Source of the DNA: Streptohalobacillus salinus
Lineage (GTDB): Bacteria; Bacillota; Bacilli; Bacillales; Amphibacillaceae
DNA: 64,000 bases
Direction of reading: 5' to 3'
NCBI RefSeq assembly: GCF_003201605.1
Contig: NZ_QJJR01000002.1
Coordinates: 93,804 to 157,803 of the forward strand
The number at the start of each line of letters is the position of its first letter. Positions within the stretch are counted from its first letter, which is position 1. The position numbers and the translations under genes are program-made. Below, piece by piece: positions 18,915-28,102 of the stretch. The notes below the pieces were generated by a model. That model was not told the origin of the DNA, did not search any database, and saw only the letters and a program-made list of their open reading frames with translations.

Positions 18915-19799
18915 CTATCGTTTTAGGTTAACAAGTTCTTGCAAGATTTCATCTGATGTTGTGATGATACGCGTATTAGCCTGGAAACCACGTTGAGAAA
19001 CAATCATGTTGGTGAATTCTTCTGCTAAGTCAACGTTCGACATTTCAAGTGAGCCCGAGACAATTGTTGCCGTACCTTCTGTTTCGGGTTCAATCAATTC
19101 TGGTAAGCCAGAACCAGGTACGTCTTCAATCATACCGTCATTCACACTGGCACGGTACATGTTGTTCCCAATCTTCTCAAGTCCACCTGGATTAGAGAAT
19201 TTCGCAACTTGAATCTGACCCGCTACTTCTGTTTGACCAGTTTCATCAATATAATTAACAACACCATTCCCTTGAATACTAAAACTTGCTGCGCCTTCAG
19301 GAATCCGAATAAGACCTGTAGCACCTCCGCTGTTTTCACCTAATAAGTATTGACCTTGAGCATTAACAACATAGCCGTTTTGGTCTAAATACATATTTCC
19401 AGCGCGCGAATAACTTAAGTTAACATCACCATTAAGATCAACATCAGTTGTTGCGCCAACAGCCGGATCTGCTGTAATATTGTTTCCAAAAACAAACATC
19501 CCATCACCTTCAAGCGCAAGATCGAGGACGCGGTTAGTCGTTTGGCGATTCCCTTGCGTGTGGATATTGTCAATTGCCCCAATCGAACTACCTAAACCTA
19601 CTTGTTGGGCGTTGATCCCCCCGCGTACATCCGTCGGTGCAGATGCCCCTTGTACCGTTTGGCTCATCATATCTTGAAAAGTTACGCGTCCTTTTTTATA
19701 ACCTGACGTATTGACGTTAGCAATATTATTACCAACAACATCTAATTGTGTTTGAAACCCTTTCATCCCTGCGATACCTGAATACATTGATCTTAACAT
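18915..19799 (-). CDS. flgE: Flagellar hook protein FlgE (older name FlgG in Bacillus)
   Basis: 294 residues, about 30 longer than the B. subtilis protein as I recall it; the extra length appears to lie in the central exposed part (about 95-135). N-terminal rod/hook signature (LRSMYSGIAGMKGFQTQLDV, then GNNIANVNTSGYKK) and C-terminal heptad region EMSNVDLAEEFTNMIVSQRG with LQELVNLKR end. It polymerises to form the hook after export through the FlhAB-FliPQR gate. SD AGGAGG 6 bases before the start. The 76-base spacer before it is structured (see 19819-19875). Confidence 0.95.
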   Translation of the reverse strand: MLRSMYSGIAGMKGFQTQLDVVGNNIANVNTSGYKKGRVTFQDMMSQTVQGASAPTDVRGGINAQQVGLGSSIGAIDNIHTQGNRQTTNRVLDLALEGDGMFVFGNNITADPAVGATTDVDLNGDVNLSYSRAGNMYLDQNGYVVNAQGQYLLGENSGGATGLIRIPEGAASFSIQGNGVVNYIDETGQTEVAGQIQVAKFSNPGGLEKIGNNMYRASVNDGMIEDVPGSGLPELIEPETEGTATIVSGSLEMSNVDLAEEFTNMIVSQRGFQANTRIITTSDEILQELVNLKR

Positions 19800-19818
19800 T
19801 TAATATTCCTCCTAATCG

Positions 19819-19875
19819 TGTATGTTGTATCCATCAGTCAACAACATACCTAGGCTTCCCGGTCTGGGTCCAGCC
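19819..19875 (-). promoter_or_regulatory. Hairpin in the flgE leader inside the operon
   Basis: In the spacer before flgE, GTATGTTGT (19841-19849 read on minus) pairs with ACAACATAC (19820-19828), a perfect 9-bp stem with a 12-base loop ending just before the flgE ribosome binding site. A second possible fold upstream uses GGCT/AGCC and CCC/GGG at about 19853-19875. No T tract follows, so it is unlikely to be a simple terminator. It may protect a processed mRNA end or tune hook translation; function is inference. Confidence 0.45.
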
Positions 19876-20250
19876 TTAATCAATTAATATTGTTCCATTA
19901 ATATTGGTGAAAATTCGTTCGGTTGCTTCTTTACGATCCATTGCGGTAATGACGGTCTGATTCTTAGCACTCACAACAAGTGCAGCTTCATCCGTTAAAA
20001 CTAATGAGTCGGTGACACCTTTACCTTTAGCTAGGCTAACTTGTTCGGCAATTTGTTGCCATTTCATGTCCGTAATCTTAATGTTTCTTTCACTCAAACG
20101 CGCTTCTGCATGCTTTGAAATCGTTAAAGATTGCTGAGTGTCTTTTAGAATTTTCTCAAACGACTTATCTTGTTGTGCGACTTTATGTTCAAGTGTTCGT
20201 TTCGGGATCATGACGTGAGGTGGCAATTGATTTATCCGATAATCCATCAT
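19876..20250 (-). CDS. TIGR02530-type flagellar operon protein
   Basis: About 124 residues; three ATGs in a row (20253, 20250, 20247) follow a GGGGG sequence, and 20250 gives usable spacing. Core sequence HAEARLSERNIKITDMKWQQ, then a Val/Ala-rich stretch ending TNINGTILID, matches the short flagellar operon protein family seen between flgD and flgE in many Bacillota. Soluble, no signal. Function not established; close linkage to flgD and flgE suggests a part in hook assembly. Confidence 0.85.
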   Translation of the reverse strand: MMDYRINQLPPHVMIPKRTLEHKVAQQDKSFEKILKDTQQSLTISKHAEARLSERNIKITDMKWQQIAEQVSLAKGKGVTDSLVLTDEAALVVSAKNQTVITAMDRKEATERIFTNINGTILID

Positions 20251-20265
20251 CATTTCCCCCAATAT

Positions 20266-20709
20266 TTAATTGTTAGGTTCTTGAATCTTGAGTACTTCAT
20301 CTGTGTAAATTTTTTGATTGTTCTCAAGTTCAATAACAGCGTAACCTTCTTTTTCACTAATGGCTACCACACTACTTTTATTTACCTCTTTAGGCTCTAA
20401 CACCTCACCTGTTTCCTCATCAACCGCATAGTAGCTGACTTCTTTACCTATCAGGTGACTATACTGTATCACGGGTGACATCATTTGATTACTCACTAAT
20501 TTGGTAATTGACTCATTCATGTTCATCATTTGCTCTAATGATGAAAAAGTACTCATCTGTGAAATGAACTCTTTATCATCCATTGGATCAAGTGGATCCT
20601 GATTCTTAATCTGAGCCATCAATAATTGTAAAAATTCATCTTTACCTAAATCACTGCTTGGCTGTCTTTTTTCTACATTGCTTAAATAATACGACGGATC
20701 AATTTTCAA
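20266..20709 (-). CDS. flgD: Hook cap/scaffold protein FlgD (TTG start)
   Basis: 147 residues from TTG 20709, with AGGGTG about 10 bases upstream. The conserved N-terminal region KDEFLQLLMAQIKNQDPLDP with MDDKEFISQMSTFSSLEQM follows near residues 22-60. FlgD caps the growing hook and is needed for FlgE polymerisation. The C-terminal part is a short SH3-like segment, so this is the compact Bacillus form. It begins 7 bases after fliK. Confidence 0.93.
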   Translation of the reverse strand: MKIDPSYYLSNVEKRQPSSDLGKDEFLQLLMAQIKNQDPLDPMDDKEFISQMSTFSSLEQMMNMNESITKLVSNQMMSPVIQYSHLIGKEVSYYAVDEETGEVLEPKEVNKSSVVAISEKEGYAVIELENNQKIYTDEVLKIQEPNN

Positions 20710-20716
20710 AATGCGT

Positions 20717-21982
20717 TCACACCCTTTCGTTTAACAATACATCTTCAAAATTAAGTGTAGTTTCGGTATCGCCATCTTGCTGTTCATCAGTGTTTTCTTG
20801 ATCTGACATCTGATCTTCTTGTTCTAACTCAGTTGACTGTGATTCAACAGTGGTTGGCACAACCGCAGCAGCTTCTTTTTCAACCACAACATTATGTGGT
20901 GAGAACATATGACGTAATTCCTTCATATTTGCTTCCAAAGCTTCTTTCGCTGCATCAGTGGTCGCAATTAATTTAACCATCATTTCACCATTAACTTCCG
21001 TTAGTTCAACATTAATTTGACCAAGGTTATGTGGCGTTAGTTGCATTTTTAATTGCATATTGCCTGCAAGTGTTTTACCAAAAATACTCTTTGCCATCAC
21101 TTTTTCAAAAGCTTGAACTAAATCTTGATTTAATTGTTCTGAGTTTCCACTGGTATGCACGGTAAACTGTTCCAGCTGGTGATTTGATTGTCTTTGCATG
21201 AACGCTTGTCCAAAGCCTGATGATTCAACTGTTACATTACTGTTAGTAAATGACGTTAACCATTTCGATACATCCGTTGTAGTCACTTTACCTTCTGAGC
21301 GATACCCTTGCGATGCTAATTTTTGTTTCGCTTCAAAATTCGCCAGTAACTGTTTCAGCATATCTACACCCTTTGATTGATTCTGTTCATTAAACACCTG
21401 ATTCACTTGCGATTTAGATAGTGTACTCAGTTCTTTTAAGGTAGCGAGTAGTGCCTTCATATCAACTGAATCTGTGTTTAAGTTCTCAACCGCTTGATTA
21501 ACTTTAGCCTGTACACTTGCGTCAACACTTTCTCTGCTGTTAGTTTGCGTTGTAACCGGAAATTGTATCATCGCTACTTGTTTAAGTGCCATGGCCAATG
21601 GGTTACTTTCCGCTTCATTGTTTAATAATGCCTGTAGTTGGTCAGCTAAAAGCAACAAAGACTCATCAACTTCGCCAGTGTCTTTAGCTAGCATCTCTTC
21701 TAATTGCGTTAAAAGATCCTCACTATCTGTTGAATTTCCAACTGCCTCTTTCAGTTCAGCTAAAAGTGCTGCTAATTCTGTATCGGCACTTACATCCTGA
21801 TTTCCTTTCAGGTGATTACTTAAAGGAGCCAACTCCTGATCCGTATCAGCTCCGCTGACAACAGATGAAAGCAATTGATTAAAACCAGTTGGCATCTCCT
21901 TGTTAGCGTTGGACATTCCTAAAACGTTTTTGCGAATGGATGGCATGTTCACTTGATTCGACATCATAAATAATCCCTGCAT
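20717..21982 (-). CDS. fliK: Flagellar hook-length control protein FliK
   Basis: 421 residues with a GGGAGGTGA 8 bases before ATG 21982. The N-terminal two thirds is low-complexity, rich in Ala, Gln, Glu, Leu and Ser, as expected of the ruler part. The C-terminal domain (about 290-380) carries LKMQLTPHNLGQINVELT and KEALEANMKELRHMF, the FliK-C fold that triggers the FlhB switch. An acidic, Gln/Asp-rich tail follows. A second FliK-like gene is at 37063-38955. Confidence 0.93.
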   Translation of the reverse strand: MQGLFMMSNQVNMPSIRKNVLGMSNANKEMPTGFNQLLSSVVSGADTDQELAPLSNHLKGNQDVSADTELAALLAELKEAVGNSTDSEDLLTQLEEMLAKDTGEVDESLLLLADQLQALLNNEAESNPLAMALKQVAMIQFPVTTQTNSRESVDASVQAKVNQAVENLNTDSVDMKALLATLKELSTLSKSQVNQVFNEQNQSKGVDMLKQLLANFEAKQKLASQGYRSEGKVTTTDVSKWLTSFTNSNVTVESSGFGQAFMQRQSNHQLEQFTVHTSGNSEQLNQDLVQAFEKVMAKSIFGKTLAGNMQLKMQLTPHNLGQINVELTEVNGEMMVKLIATTDAAKEALEANMKELRHMFSPHNVVVEKEAAAVVPTTVESQSTELEQEDQMSDQENTDEQQDGDTETTLNFEDVLLNERV

Positions 21983-22020
21983 CTTTTTATTTCACCTCCC
22001 TTCAAATATGAAACCTAGCA

Positions 22021-22596
22021 TTAATTGGCTAATAAATTCGTATACCGTCCAGCGTCTTCAGCTGGCATCGCACTTAATATGGCACTTCTTTGTTCTGGAC
22101 TTAACTCTTGCAGCACCGCTAAGACGATATCCTGGTCAGTATTCATTAAAATATTAGCAGCACTAATCGCTTCCATCGTGGCATACGTCTCAGTCAGGGC
22201 CTGAATGCGTTCTTCTCTTGTCGCACGATCATCTAGGTTATTGAGATACTGATCGATTTCTGCGTTAAGTTGCTCTATTTGAGCGTTTAGATCTGCTATT
22301 TCTGCATCTTTACCACTTAATTCCTGTGATAAGCGGTCAATTTCTGTTTGATAGTTCTCAATTTGGCTTTGATAATCTGCTTCACGTTCAGCAAACGCTG
22401 CTTCTTGATCTGTCACGACTAAACTTTCTAAAACAGGAACGTTATTCATGAAGTTTTTTGTTTTTGAAATTGGTTCTAGCCCCAATAAAGATAATACAAT
22501 ATATATGATTGTAATTGATAGTATTAAGGGGACTAGAATTAATAACAACGTTTGTAATAAACGTTTCTTTTTCGGTGGTGCCTTTTTATTAGCCAT
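22021..22596 (-). CDS. ylxF: YlxF, MotE/MgtE-N-like coiled-coil flagellar protein
   Basis: 191 residues from ATG 22596; upstream in-frame ATG lies within fliJ. A basic N-terminus (KKAPPKKKR) and one membrane helix (about 12-35) are followed by a long coiled coil (about 65-130, heptads of Leu, Ile, Glu and Gln) and a C-terminal MgtE-N-like helical repeat (MNTDQDIVLAVLQELSPEQR, SAILSAMPAEDAGRYTNLL). It sits between fliJ and fliK as in B. subtilis. Likely a membrane-bound motility accessory protein; exact job unknown. Confidence 0.85.
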   Translation of the reverse strand: MANKKAPPKKKRLLQTLLLILVPLILSITIIYIVLSLLGLEPISKTKNFMNNVPVLESLVVTDQEAAFAEREADYQSQIENYQTEIDRLSQELSGKDAEIADLNAQIEQLNAEIDQYLNNLDDRATREERIQALTETYATMEAISAANILMNTDQDIVLAVLQELSPEQRSAILSAMPAEDAGRYTNLLAN

Positions 22597-22600
22597 TGTC

Positions 22601-23047
22601 TCACCTATTTCCGTGATTAAAATACTGTCGGTTGGATGCTTCATCCATCACTTGATTTTCTATATATTTTTGTTTTTCTTTAATTTGCTCTTGTTTTTTA
22701 TCAATAATTGATTCGAATTTTTTTACTTCAACATGTTCTTCAGTTAATTTCGCTTGTTTATGCTCCATTACTGAACGCTTTTGATTCACTTCTGTTTGAA
22801 CAGTCATAATCTCACGTTTAATTTGTTCAATATAAGCATAATGCGTTGCCAAGTTCGTCACTGTTCCATTAGTCTCTAAGTAATCATTGTAGCTTTTTTC
22901 GACTATTTCTTTCTTTTTCAGTAACTGATATAATTTTTCAGCGACAACCTCAAACGATTGAACCGACTCTTGATATGCAAGATGAGCTTCATTTTTTTTG
23001 TTCTCTTGGTGGTGTAATATTTTATGAAAAGCCCGAATACTGGTCAT
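22601..23047 (-). CDS. fliJ: Flagellar export chaperone FliJ
   Basis: 148 residues from ATG 23047, with GGGGGC 8 bases upstream inside the last codons of fliI. Almost wholly coiled coil, with the FliJ pattern IRAFHKILHHQENKKNEAH at the N-terminus. FliJ is the central stalk of the FliH-FliI ATPase and helps open the FlhA gate. The overlap with fliI suggests coupled synthesis. Confidence 0.92.
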   Translation of the reverse strand: MTSIRAFHKILHHQENKKNEAHLAYQESVQSFEVVAEKLYQLLKKKEIVEKSYNDYLETNGTVTNLATHYAYIEQIKREIMTVQTEVNQKRSVMEHKQAKLTEEHVEVKKFESIIDKKQEQIKEKQKYIENQVMDEASNRQYFNHGNR

Positions 23048-23052
23048 CACAA

Positions 23053-24360
23053 TCAGCCCCCATATAATACCTCTTCCATTTGTTGAATGGCTTCTTCTCT
23101 CGTACATGTCTCATCAATGCCTTGCTTTAAAAAGGCAACAATTTTCGGATGTAGCTGAATGGCACGATCAACTTGTGGGCTTGAACCGCGTTTATAAGCG
23201 CCAATTTGAATGAGTTCATAATTCTCTTCATACGTAGAAATACATTCTCGCATCTCATTTGCTAATTTTTGTTCTTTTTCTGACGTTATTTGTGGCATCA
23301 CTCGACTAATTGATTTTAATACATTCAAAGCAGGAAACTGGCCTCGCTCTGCAAGTTTACGATCTAAGACAAAGTGACCGTCTAAAATACCACGCGTCGT
23401 ATCAGCAATGGGATCGTTCAGATCATCGCCATCGACAAGGACGGTATAAAATGCCGTGATCGTCCCTAAATGACTCGTTCCAGTTCGTTCGAGTAATTTG
23501 GGTAAAATCGCAAATACTGAAGGTGGATAACCTTTCGTTGTTGGTGGTTCACCCGTCGCAAGGCCTACTTCTCGCTGTGCCATCGCAACGCGGGTCACTG
23601 AATCCATCATTAAATTAACATTGTAGCCTTGGTCTCTAAAATACTCACTAATTGCTGTTGCAGTGTAAGCCCCTTTAATCCGCATCAATGCTGGTTGATC
23701 TGAGGTTGCAACGACTACAATTGAACGTTTTAGACCTTCTGGACCTAAATCTTTTTCAATAAACTCTCGAACTTCACGCCCACGCTCACCAACCATTGCA
23801 ATAACATTAATATCAGCCGCACTGTTTCTGGCAATCATACCAAGCAATGTACTCTTGCCTACGCCACTGCCCGCAAAAATACCAATCCGCTGACCTTTAC
23901 CAACCGTTAGTAAACTATCAATGGTCCGGACACCTAATTCAATCGGTTCTAAAATTCTCGGCCGTGTTAACGGATTAGGTGGGTTTTGTTCCGTATTACT
24001 GTTGACGAGCCCTTTTGGAAGCTCTGATAAATCTAACGGTTCACCGACTGCATCAATAACACTTCCTATTAAACGTTTTCCAACTTTAATCGTTAATGGA
24101 CGCTGCGTTGCTTCAACTAAACTCCCTGGGCCAATATCATTGATTTGGGTGTAAGGCATTAAGATGACCACTTCGTCGTTAAATCCAACAACTTCAGCCA
24201 TAATCGGCTTACCTACACTTGGATGAATATAACAAACATTCCCCATCTTCACATCTGGACCAATTGATTCAATCATTAGTCCAACAACGCGCTTAATTTT
24301 CCCGAAACGTTTATACGTGTCGCTTGTTGCTATTTTTTCTAGATACGCATCAATCTTCAC
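23053..24360 (-). CDS. fliI: Flagellum-specific export ATPase FliI
   Basis: 435 residues, related to F1 beta. Walker A GIFAGSGVGKSTLLGMIA at about 163-180, catalytic Glu in MVGERGREVREFIE, Walker B MMDSVTRVAMAQREVGLA (about 250-265). Energises substrate unfolding and release at the export gate. Start overlaps fliH by 11 bases. Length 435 is normal. Confidence 0.98.
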   Translation of the reverse strand: MKIDAYLEKIATSDTYKRFGKIKRVVGLMIESIGPDVKMGNVCYIHPSVGKPIMAEVVGFNDEVVILMPYTQINDIGPGSLVEATQRPLTIKVGKRLIGSVIDAVGEPLDLSELPKGLVNSNTEQNPPNPLTRPRILEPIELGVRTIDSLLTVGKGQRIGIFAGSGVGKSTLLGMIARNSAADINVIAMVGERGREVREFIEKDLGPEGLKRSIVVVATSDQPALMRIKGAYTATAISEYFRDQGYNVNLMMDSVTRVAMAQREVGLATGEPPTTKGYPPSVFAILPKLLERTGTSHLGTITAFYTVLVDGDDLNDPIADTTRGILDGHFVLDRKLAERGQFPALNVLKSISRVMPQITSEKEQKLANEMRECISTYEENYELIQIGAYKRGSSPQVDRAIQLHPKIVAFLKQGIDETCTREEAIQQMEEVLYGG

Positions 24361-25138
24361 GATGCATCTCCTCCATATATTCCATCAACGTTCGGTTGAT
24401 TTTGTTTAGTTGAACATCAACTGAAACATCTAATTTACCGTTTGGTGTTTCAATAATACAGATACCTTCTTGTTGTGTTTCATCTGGGTGTACCGAAAGA
24501 GTTACACCTTCATCTAACATTCGTAGTAAATCATCAGTATGTGTATTCACCAGTTCAAAATCATCGACACTGACGTAGATGCGAATAATCGCTTGATTGT
24601 GACACTCTTTTATCGCTGCTTTCACAAGCTCTAGCGCTGCATCTTTTTCAATGAGTGATTGTTTTACAATTTTTTCAGCGACAGACATGGCTAACTTTAA
24701 AATGTCAGCCTCAGCTTGATCAATAATCACTTCACGTTCTTCTTCAGCTTGATGAATGATTGCAGTCGCTTTTCTAATCCGTTGGTTGAAATCTTGAAAC
24801 GCCTGATTTTCACCCTCTTCATAGCCAAGTTGATACCCTTTTTTTCTTGCCTCTTCAATCCATGATTGCTTTTCTTCATCCCAAGCCGCTTGTTCTGCTT
24901 GAATTGTTTCTCTAGCGAGGGTCAACTCATTTTCTGCTTCAGTTTTTATTGACTGCAACTTTAGTTCTTGTTCCTGAATCGATTCAGCTAATTGTTGGTG
25001 CTTATGTTTAAGTTGCTCCTCTTTGGAAATTCCCTCACCAGAATCAGCGTGGGGAAAGGTCTGTTTTAACTCTTTGAATTTGATTGGTTTGATCCCTATT
25101 TTACGTGGTTCAAGAGAAGAATTAGACAATAATATCAT
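24350..25138 (-). CDS. fliH: Flagellar export ATPase regulator FliH
   Basis: About 262 residues. Start is uncertain: ATG 25138 is close to GGTGGAGG, while TTG 25129 (LSNSSLEPRK) has GGAGGAG 9 bases upstream; both lie in the last codons of fliG. A long Gln/Glu-rich coiled coil (about 35-145) leads to a V-ATPase E-subunit-like C-terminal domain (VAEKIVKQSLIEKDAALELV). FliH binds FliI and links it to the C-ring. Confidence 0.92.
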   Translation of the reverse strand: MILLSNSSLEPRKIGIKPIKFKELKQTFPHADSGEGISKEEQLKHKHQQLAESIQEQELKLQSIKTEAENELTLARETIQAEQAAWDEEKQSWIEEARKKGYQLGYEEGENQAFQDFNQRIRKATAIIHQAEEEREVIIDQAEADILKLAMSVAEKIVKQSLIEKDAALELVKAAIKECHNQAIIRIYVSVDDFELVNTHTDDLLRMLDEGVTLSVHPDETQQEGICIIETPNGKLDVSVDVQLNKINRTLMEYMEEMHRED

Positions 25139-26132
25139 CTCCTCCACCACGTGCAACAACAATTTCGCCTACTTCTTCTAAACGTCTAATTGCGGCAACG
25201 ATTCGTGTCTGAGCTTCTTCAACATCTTTTAGTCGTACAGGACCCATGAATTCCATTTCTTCTTTGAATGTCTCCGCCATACGGTTAGACATGTTACTGA
25301 AGACAACTTCTTGGACCTCTTCACTCGCAACTTTAAGCGCTAAACGTAAATCGTCATTTTCAACTTCTCTAATAACACGTTGAATCGCACGGTTATCAAG
25401 GGTAACAATGTCTTCAAAGACAAACATGCGTTTCTTGATTTCTTCAGCAAGTTCAGGGTCTTGAATTTCTAACGCATCGAGAATCGTACGTTCTGTACTT
25501 CTGTCAACACCATTCAATACTTCTACAACCGCTTGAATACCACCTGTTTGAGTATAATCCTGTGTGGCTGTCGCCGAAAGCTTTTGTTCTAATATCCGTT
25601 CAACCTCATAAATAATTTCTGGTGAGGTTGAATCCATCAGCGCAATTCTTCGTGCAATATCGGCTTGCATTTCTTGTGGCAACTCTGAAAGTATTTGGCC
25701 CGCTTGCTCGTTATCTAAATAAGATAAGATTAATGCAATCGTCTGCGGGTGTTCACTTTGGATGAAATTTAAAATTTGTGCTGGGTCTGTTTTACGAGCG
25801 AAATCAAAAGGTTTCACTTGTAAACTTGATGTCAATCGGCCAATAATTTCTTGAGCTGCATCAGAACCAACGGCTTTTTCTAATACCGTTCTCGCATAAC
25901 CAATTCCACCTTGTGCGATATAATCTTGCGCTAAGGCCAATTGATGAAATTGCTCTAAGATTTCTTCTTTTTGATTACCTTCAACTTTTTTAACAGAAGA
26001 AATTTCTAACGTGAGTTTTTCGATTTCTTCTGCTGTTAAATGCTTATATACCTGGGCTGAAACGTCGGGTCCGAGGGATATCAGCAATATAGCCGCCTTT
26101 TGACGCCCTGTCAGCTCTTGTTGTCTAGCCAT
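25122..26132 (-). CDS. fliG: Flagellar motor switch protein FliG
   Basis: 336 residues. N-terminal domain binds FliF (LTGRQKAAILLISLGPDVSA), the middle has the armadillo repeats and EHPQT loop (FIQSEHPQTIALILSYL), and the C-terminal torque helix bears the charged set seen in NRAIQRVIREVENDDLRLAL. FliG converts stator ion flux into rotation and, with FliM, sets direction. GGAGGGTC precedes ATG 26132. Order fliF-fliG-fliH is standard. Confidence 0.98.
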   Translation of the reverse strand: MARQQELTGRQKAAILLISLGPDVSAQVYKHLTAEEIEKLTLEISSVKKVEGNQKEEILEQFHQLALAQDYIAQGGIGYARTVLEKAVGSDAAQEIIGRLTSSLQVKPFDFARKTDPAQILNFIQSEHPQTIALILSYLDNEQAGQILSELPQEMQADIARRIALMDSTSPEIIYEVERILEQKLSATATQDYTQTGGIQAVVEVLNGVDRSTERTILDALEIQDPELAEEIKKRMFVFEDIVTLDNRAIQRVIREVENDDLRLALKVASEEVQEVVFSNMSNRMAETFKEEMEFMGPVRLKDVEEAQTRIVAAIRRLEEVGEIVVARGGGDDIIV

Positions 26133-26143
26133 ATATGACCCTC

Positions 26144-27748
26144 CTACTCTTCTGAAATCCAGCTTCTAAGTAATTTAGCAAAGTCGTCTGGTTTATCAAC
26201 TGCCATTTTTTCAAGCTGTTTACGTTTAATTGAACTTTCGGTATCTTCAGGTTCTTCAATGTCTGGAACTTCACGACTTGTTTGCTCAACTGTTTCTTCG
26301 GCTATTGTCAGTTCACTTTCAGCTTCTTTTCTGCGGCGCAGTAATAAGCCGATTGCAATAATTGCGCCAAGTAATAAACCACCTAATAGAAGGTAAGCCC
26401 ATGTAGGCAGATTAAAGCCTTGACCTTGACCAAATTGTTGATTTTGTAACCCTTGGAATGTTTGGAAGACGACAGATGTGTTGTTGATAAGGTCTTCTGC
26501 ATCGACATCCTGATTAATAGACGTGGTAATAATTGAATCGAGGATTGATTGTATACTTGCTTCTACATCCGCTTGTTCCGCTGCTGTTAATAACTCTGCT
26601 TCACCATCAGCATCTGCTCTTGTGTTATCTACAGCTACTTGGATACCTAAATCTCTTAATCGGTATGGACTTTCACTGATTTCTCGTTGAATACGATTTA
26701 CCTCAAAATTAATTGAATCTTGCTCTAATGCGTAATCGCCATTGCCATCGCCATCCGCTAACGGGTAGTTTGTGACATCTTCATCACCGGCACCAACCGC
26801 ACCTTCAGCTGCTCCTACGCCCGAGTATGTCTCTCTGATCGTTTCAACGCTGATAGGGATTCCTTCCATTGTTTCCGGATCCACTGGTTCAACTAATTGC
26901 TCCACACGATTTTCCTGCGTGAAATCAATATCTGCGGTTACAGAAGCTATCACTTTTTCAGGACCAATCATCGCTGACAACATTTGTTGAACACGACGCT
27001 GAATATCACGCTCGATGTCTTGCTTGATTTGTTGTTGGGTCGCATATACATTGCCAGTCGATAAATCATTTTCTTGATTTAAATCGTAATAATTAAAGTA
27101 TTGATCCATAATGACGATATTATCAGTAGATAAGTTCGGTACAGATTTTGAAACCAAATGATACAAGGCCCGAATCTGTTCGTTTTCAAAATTGTAACCT
27201 GGTGTTAATGATAAATTAATTGCAGCAGTTGCTTCACCGACTTGATCTCGGATAAAGACCTGTTCTTCTGGCAAATTAATCATGACACTTGCACTATCTA
27301 TTCCTGAAAAGCTCGTTAATAAATTCCCTAATTCAGATTGCATCGCATCAAGTCTGATCATCCCAAATTCATTATCAGTTACGCCCCAAGAAGTGTTCTC
27401 ACTAAAAAATGAATAATCGATACTGCCCGAATTCGGAATGCCTTGTGCGGCTAGTTCCACGAGTAAAGATTCAGCTGATGCTTCAGGAACATATACGGTT
27501 GTTCCACCATTTGCTATTTCATGTTCGACTCCTCGCGCATCAAGCTCTAACTTAATTTGACCAGATTCTTGTGTCGTTAAATCTGTGTAGAGCGGAACCA
27601 TATTCGAACGTGAAAAGAAAAGGCTACCTCCTATTACAATTACAAAAATAATTAGTAAGGAAGAAAGAAGCAGGCCGCGTTGTTTCTTTGACCGTGCTTG
27701 CCATATTTCTGTTATTTTTTGTCGGTATTGATTCATCTTTTCTTTCAT
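26144..27748 (-). CDS. fliF: Flagellar MS-ring protein FliF
   Basis: 534 residues, two membrane helices (about 25-45 and 430-455) flanking a large extracytoplasmic region with YscJ/FliF ring-building motifs (MVPLYTDLTTQESGQIKLEL and the VMINLPEEQVF segment). The C-terminal cytosolic tail binds FliG. It forms the MS ring, the first structure assembled. The linker around 300-325 is Gly/Asp-rich. Confidence 0.97.
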   Translation of the reverse strand: MKEKMNQYRQKITEIWQARSKKQRGLLLSSLLIIFVIVIGGSLFFSRSNMVPLYTDLTTQESGQIKLELDARGVEHEIANGGTTVYVPEASAESLLVELAAQGIPNSGSIDYSFFSENTSWGVTDNEFGMIRLDAMQSELGNLLTSFSGIDSASVMINLPEEQVFIRDQVGEATAAINLSLTPGYNFENEQIRALYHLVSKSVPNLSTDNIVIMDQYFNYYDLNQENDLSTGNVYATQQQIKQDIERDIQRRVQQMLSAMIGPEKVIASVTADIDFTQENRVEQLVEPVDPETMEGIPISVETIRETYSGVGAAEGAVGAGDEDVTNYPLADGDGNGDYALEQDSINFEVNRIQREISESPYRLRDLGIQVAVDNTRADADGEAELLTAAEQADVEASIQSILDSIITTSINQDVDAEDLINNTSVVFQTFQGLQNQQFGQGQGFNLPTWAYLLLGGLLLGAIIAIGLLLRRRKEAESELTIAEETVEQTSREVPDIEEPEDTESSIKRKQLEKMAVDKPDDFAKLLRSWISEE

Positions 27749-27789
27749 TCTTTGCCTCCATACTATCTAACCTCAACGCGTGTAGATCT

Positions 27790-28089
27790 TTAGATTTGCA
27801 TTCTCATCATTTCATTATAAGCATCGATGACTTTCCCTTGTACTTGCACCGCTAAGTTTAACGATACTGAAGCTTTTTGAGAAGTGATCATCACATCATG
27901 TAAATCATCAATTTCACCATTAACTAACATCTCTGTTTTTTGTTCAGAAGCTAGTTGCGCCTGATTGACCTCATTTAACGCCCCTTTTAATGTGTCGGCA
28001 AATGATGTGTTTGACGTTGCTTCAGTTGTAGGTTTTAAGAATGATTGTTGGGGTTGAATAGATTGAAGCATATTAAGTTGAATACTCAT
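27790..28089 (-). CDS. fliE: Flagellar hook-basal body adaptor FliE
   Basis: 99 residues. C-terminal signature VMITSQKASVSLNLAVQVQG with IDAYNEMMRMQI end. FliE connects the MS ring and export gate to the rod. GGAGGCGC 4 bases before the start. A 41-base spacer separates it from fliF with no terminator seen. Confidence 0.96.
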   Translation of the reverse strand: MSIQLNMLQSIQPQQSFLKPTTEATSNTSFADTLKGALNEVNQAQLASEQKTEMLVNGEIDDLHDVMITSQKASVSLNLAVQVQGKVIDAYNEMMRMQI

Positions 28090-28102
28090 TTATGCGCCTC
28101 CT

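Noticed and set aside
19850-19875. Resemblance of the flgE leader to a cyclic-di-GMP riboswitch (GAAGCC, TGATGG pieces)
   Set aside because: The conserved cores and helix order of the class I aptamer cannot be laid out in this 76-base spacer.
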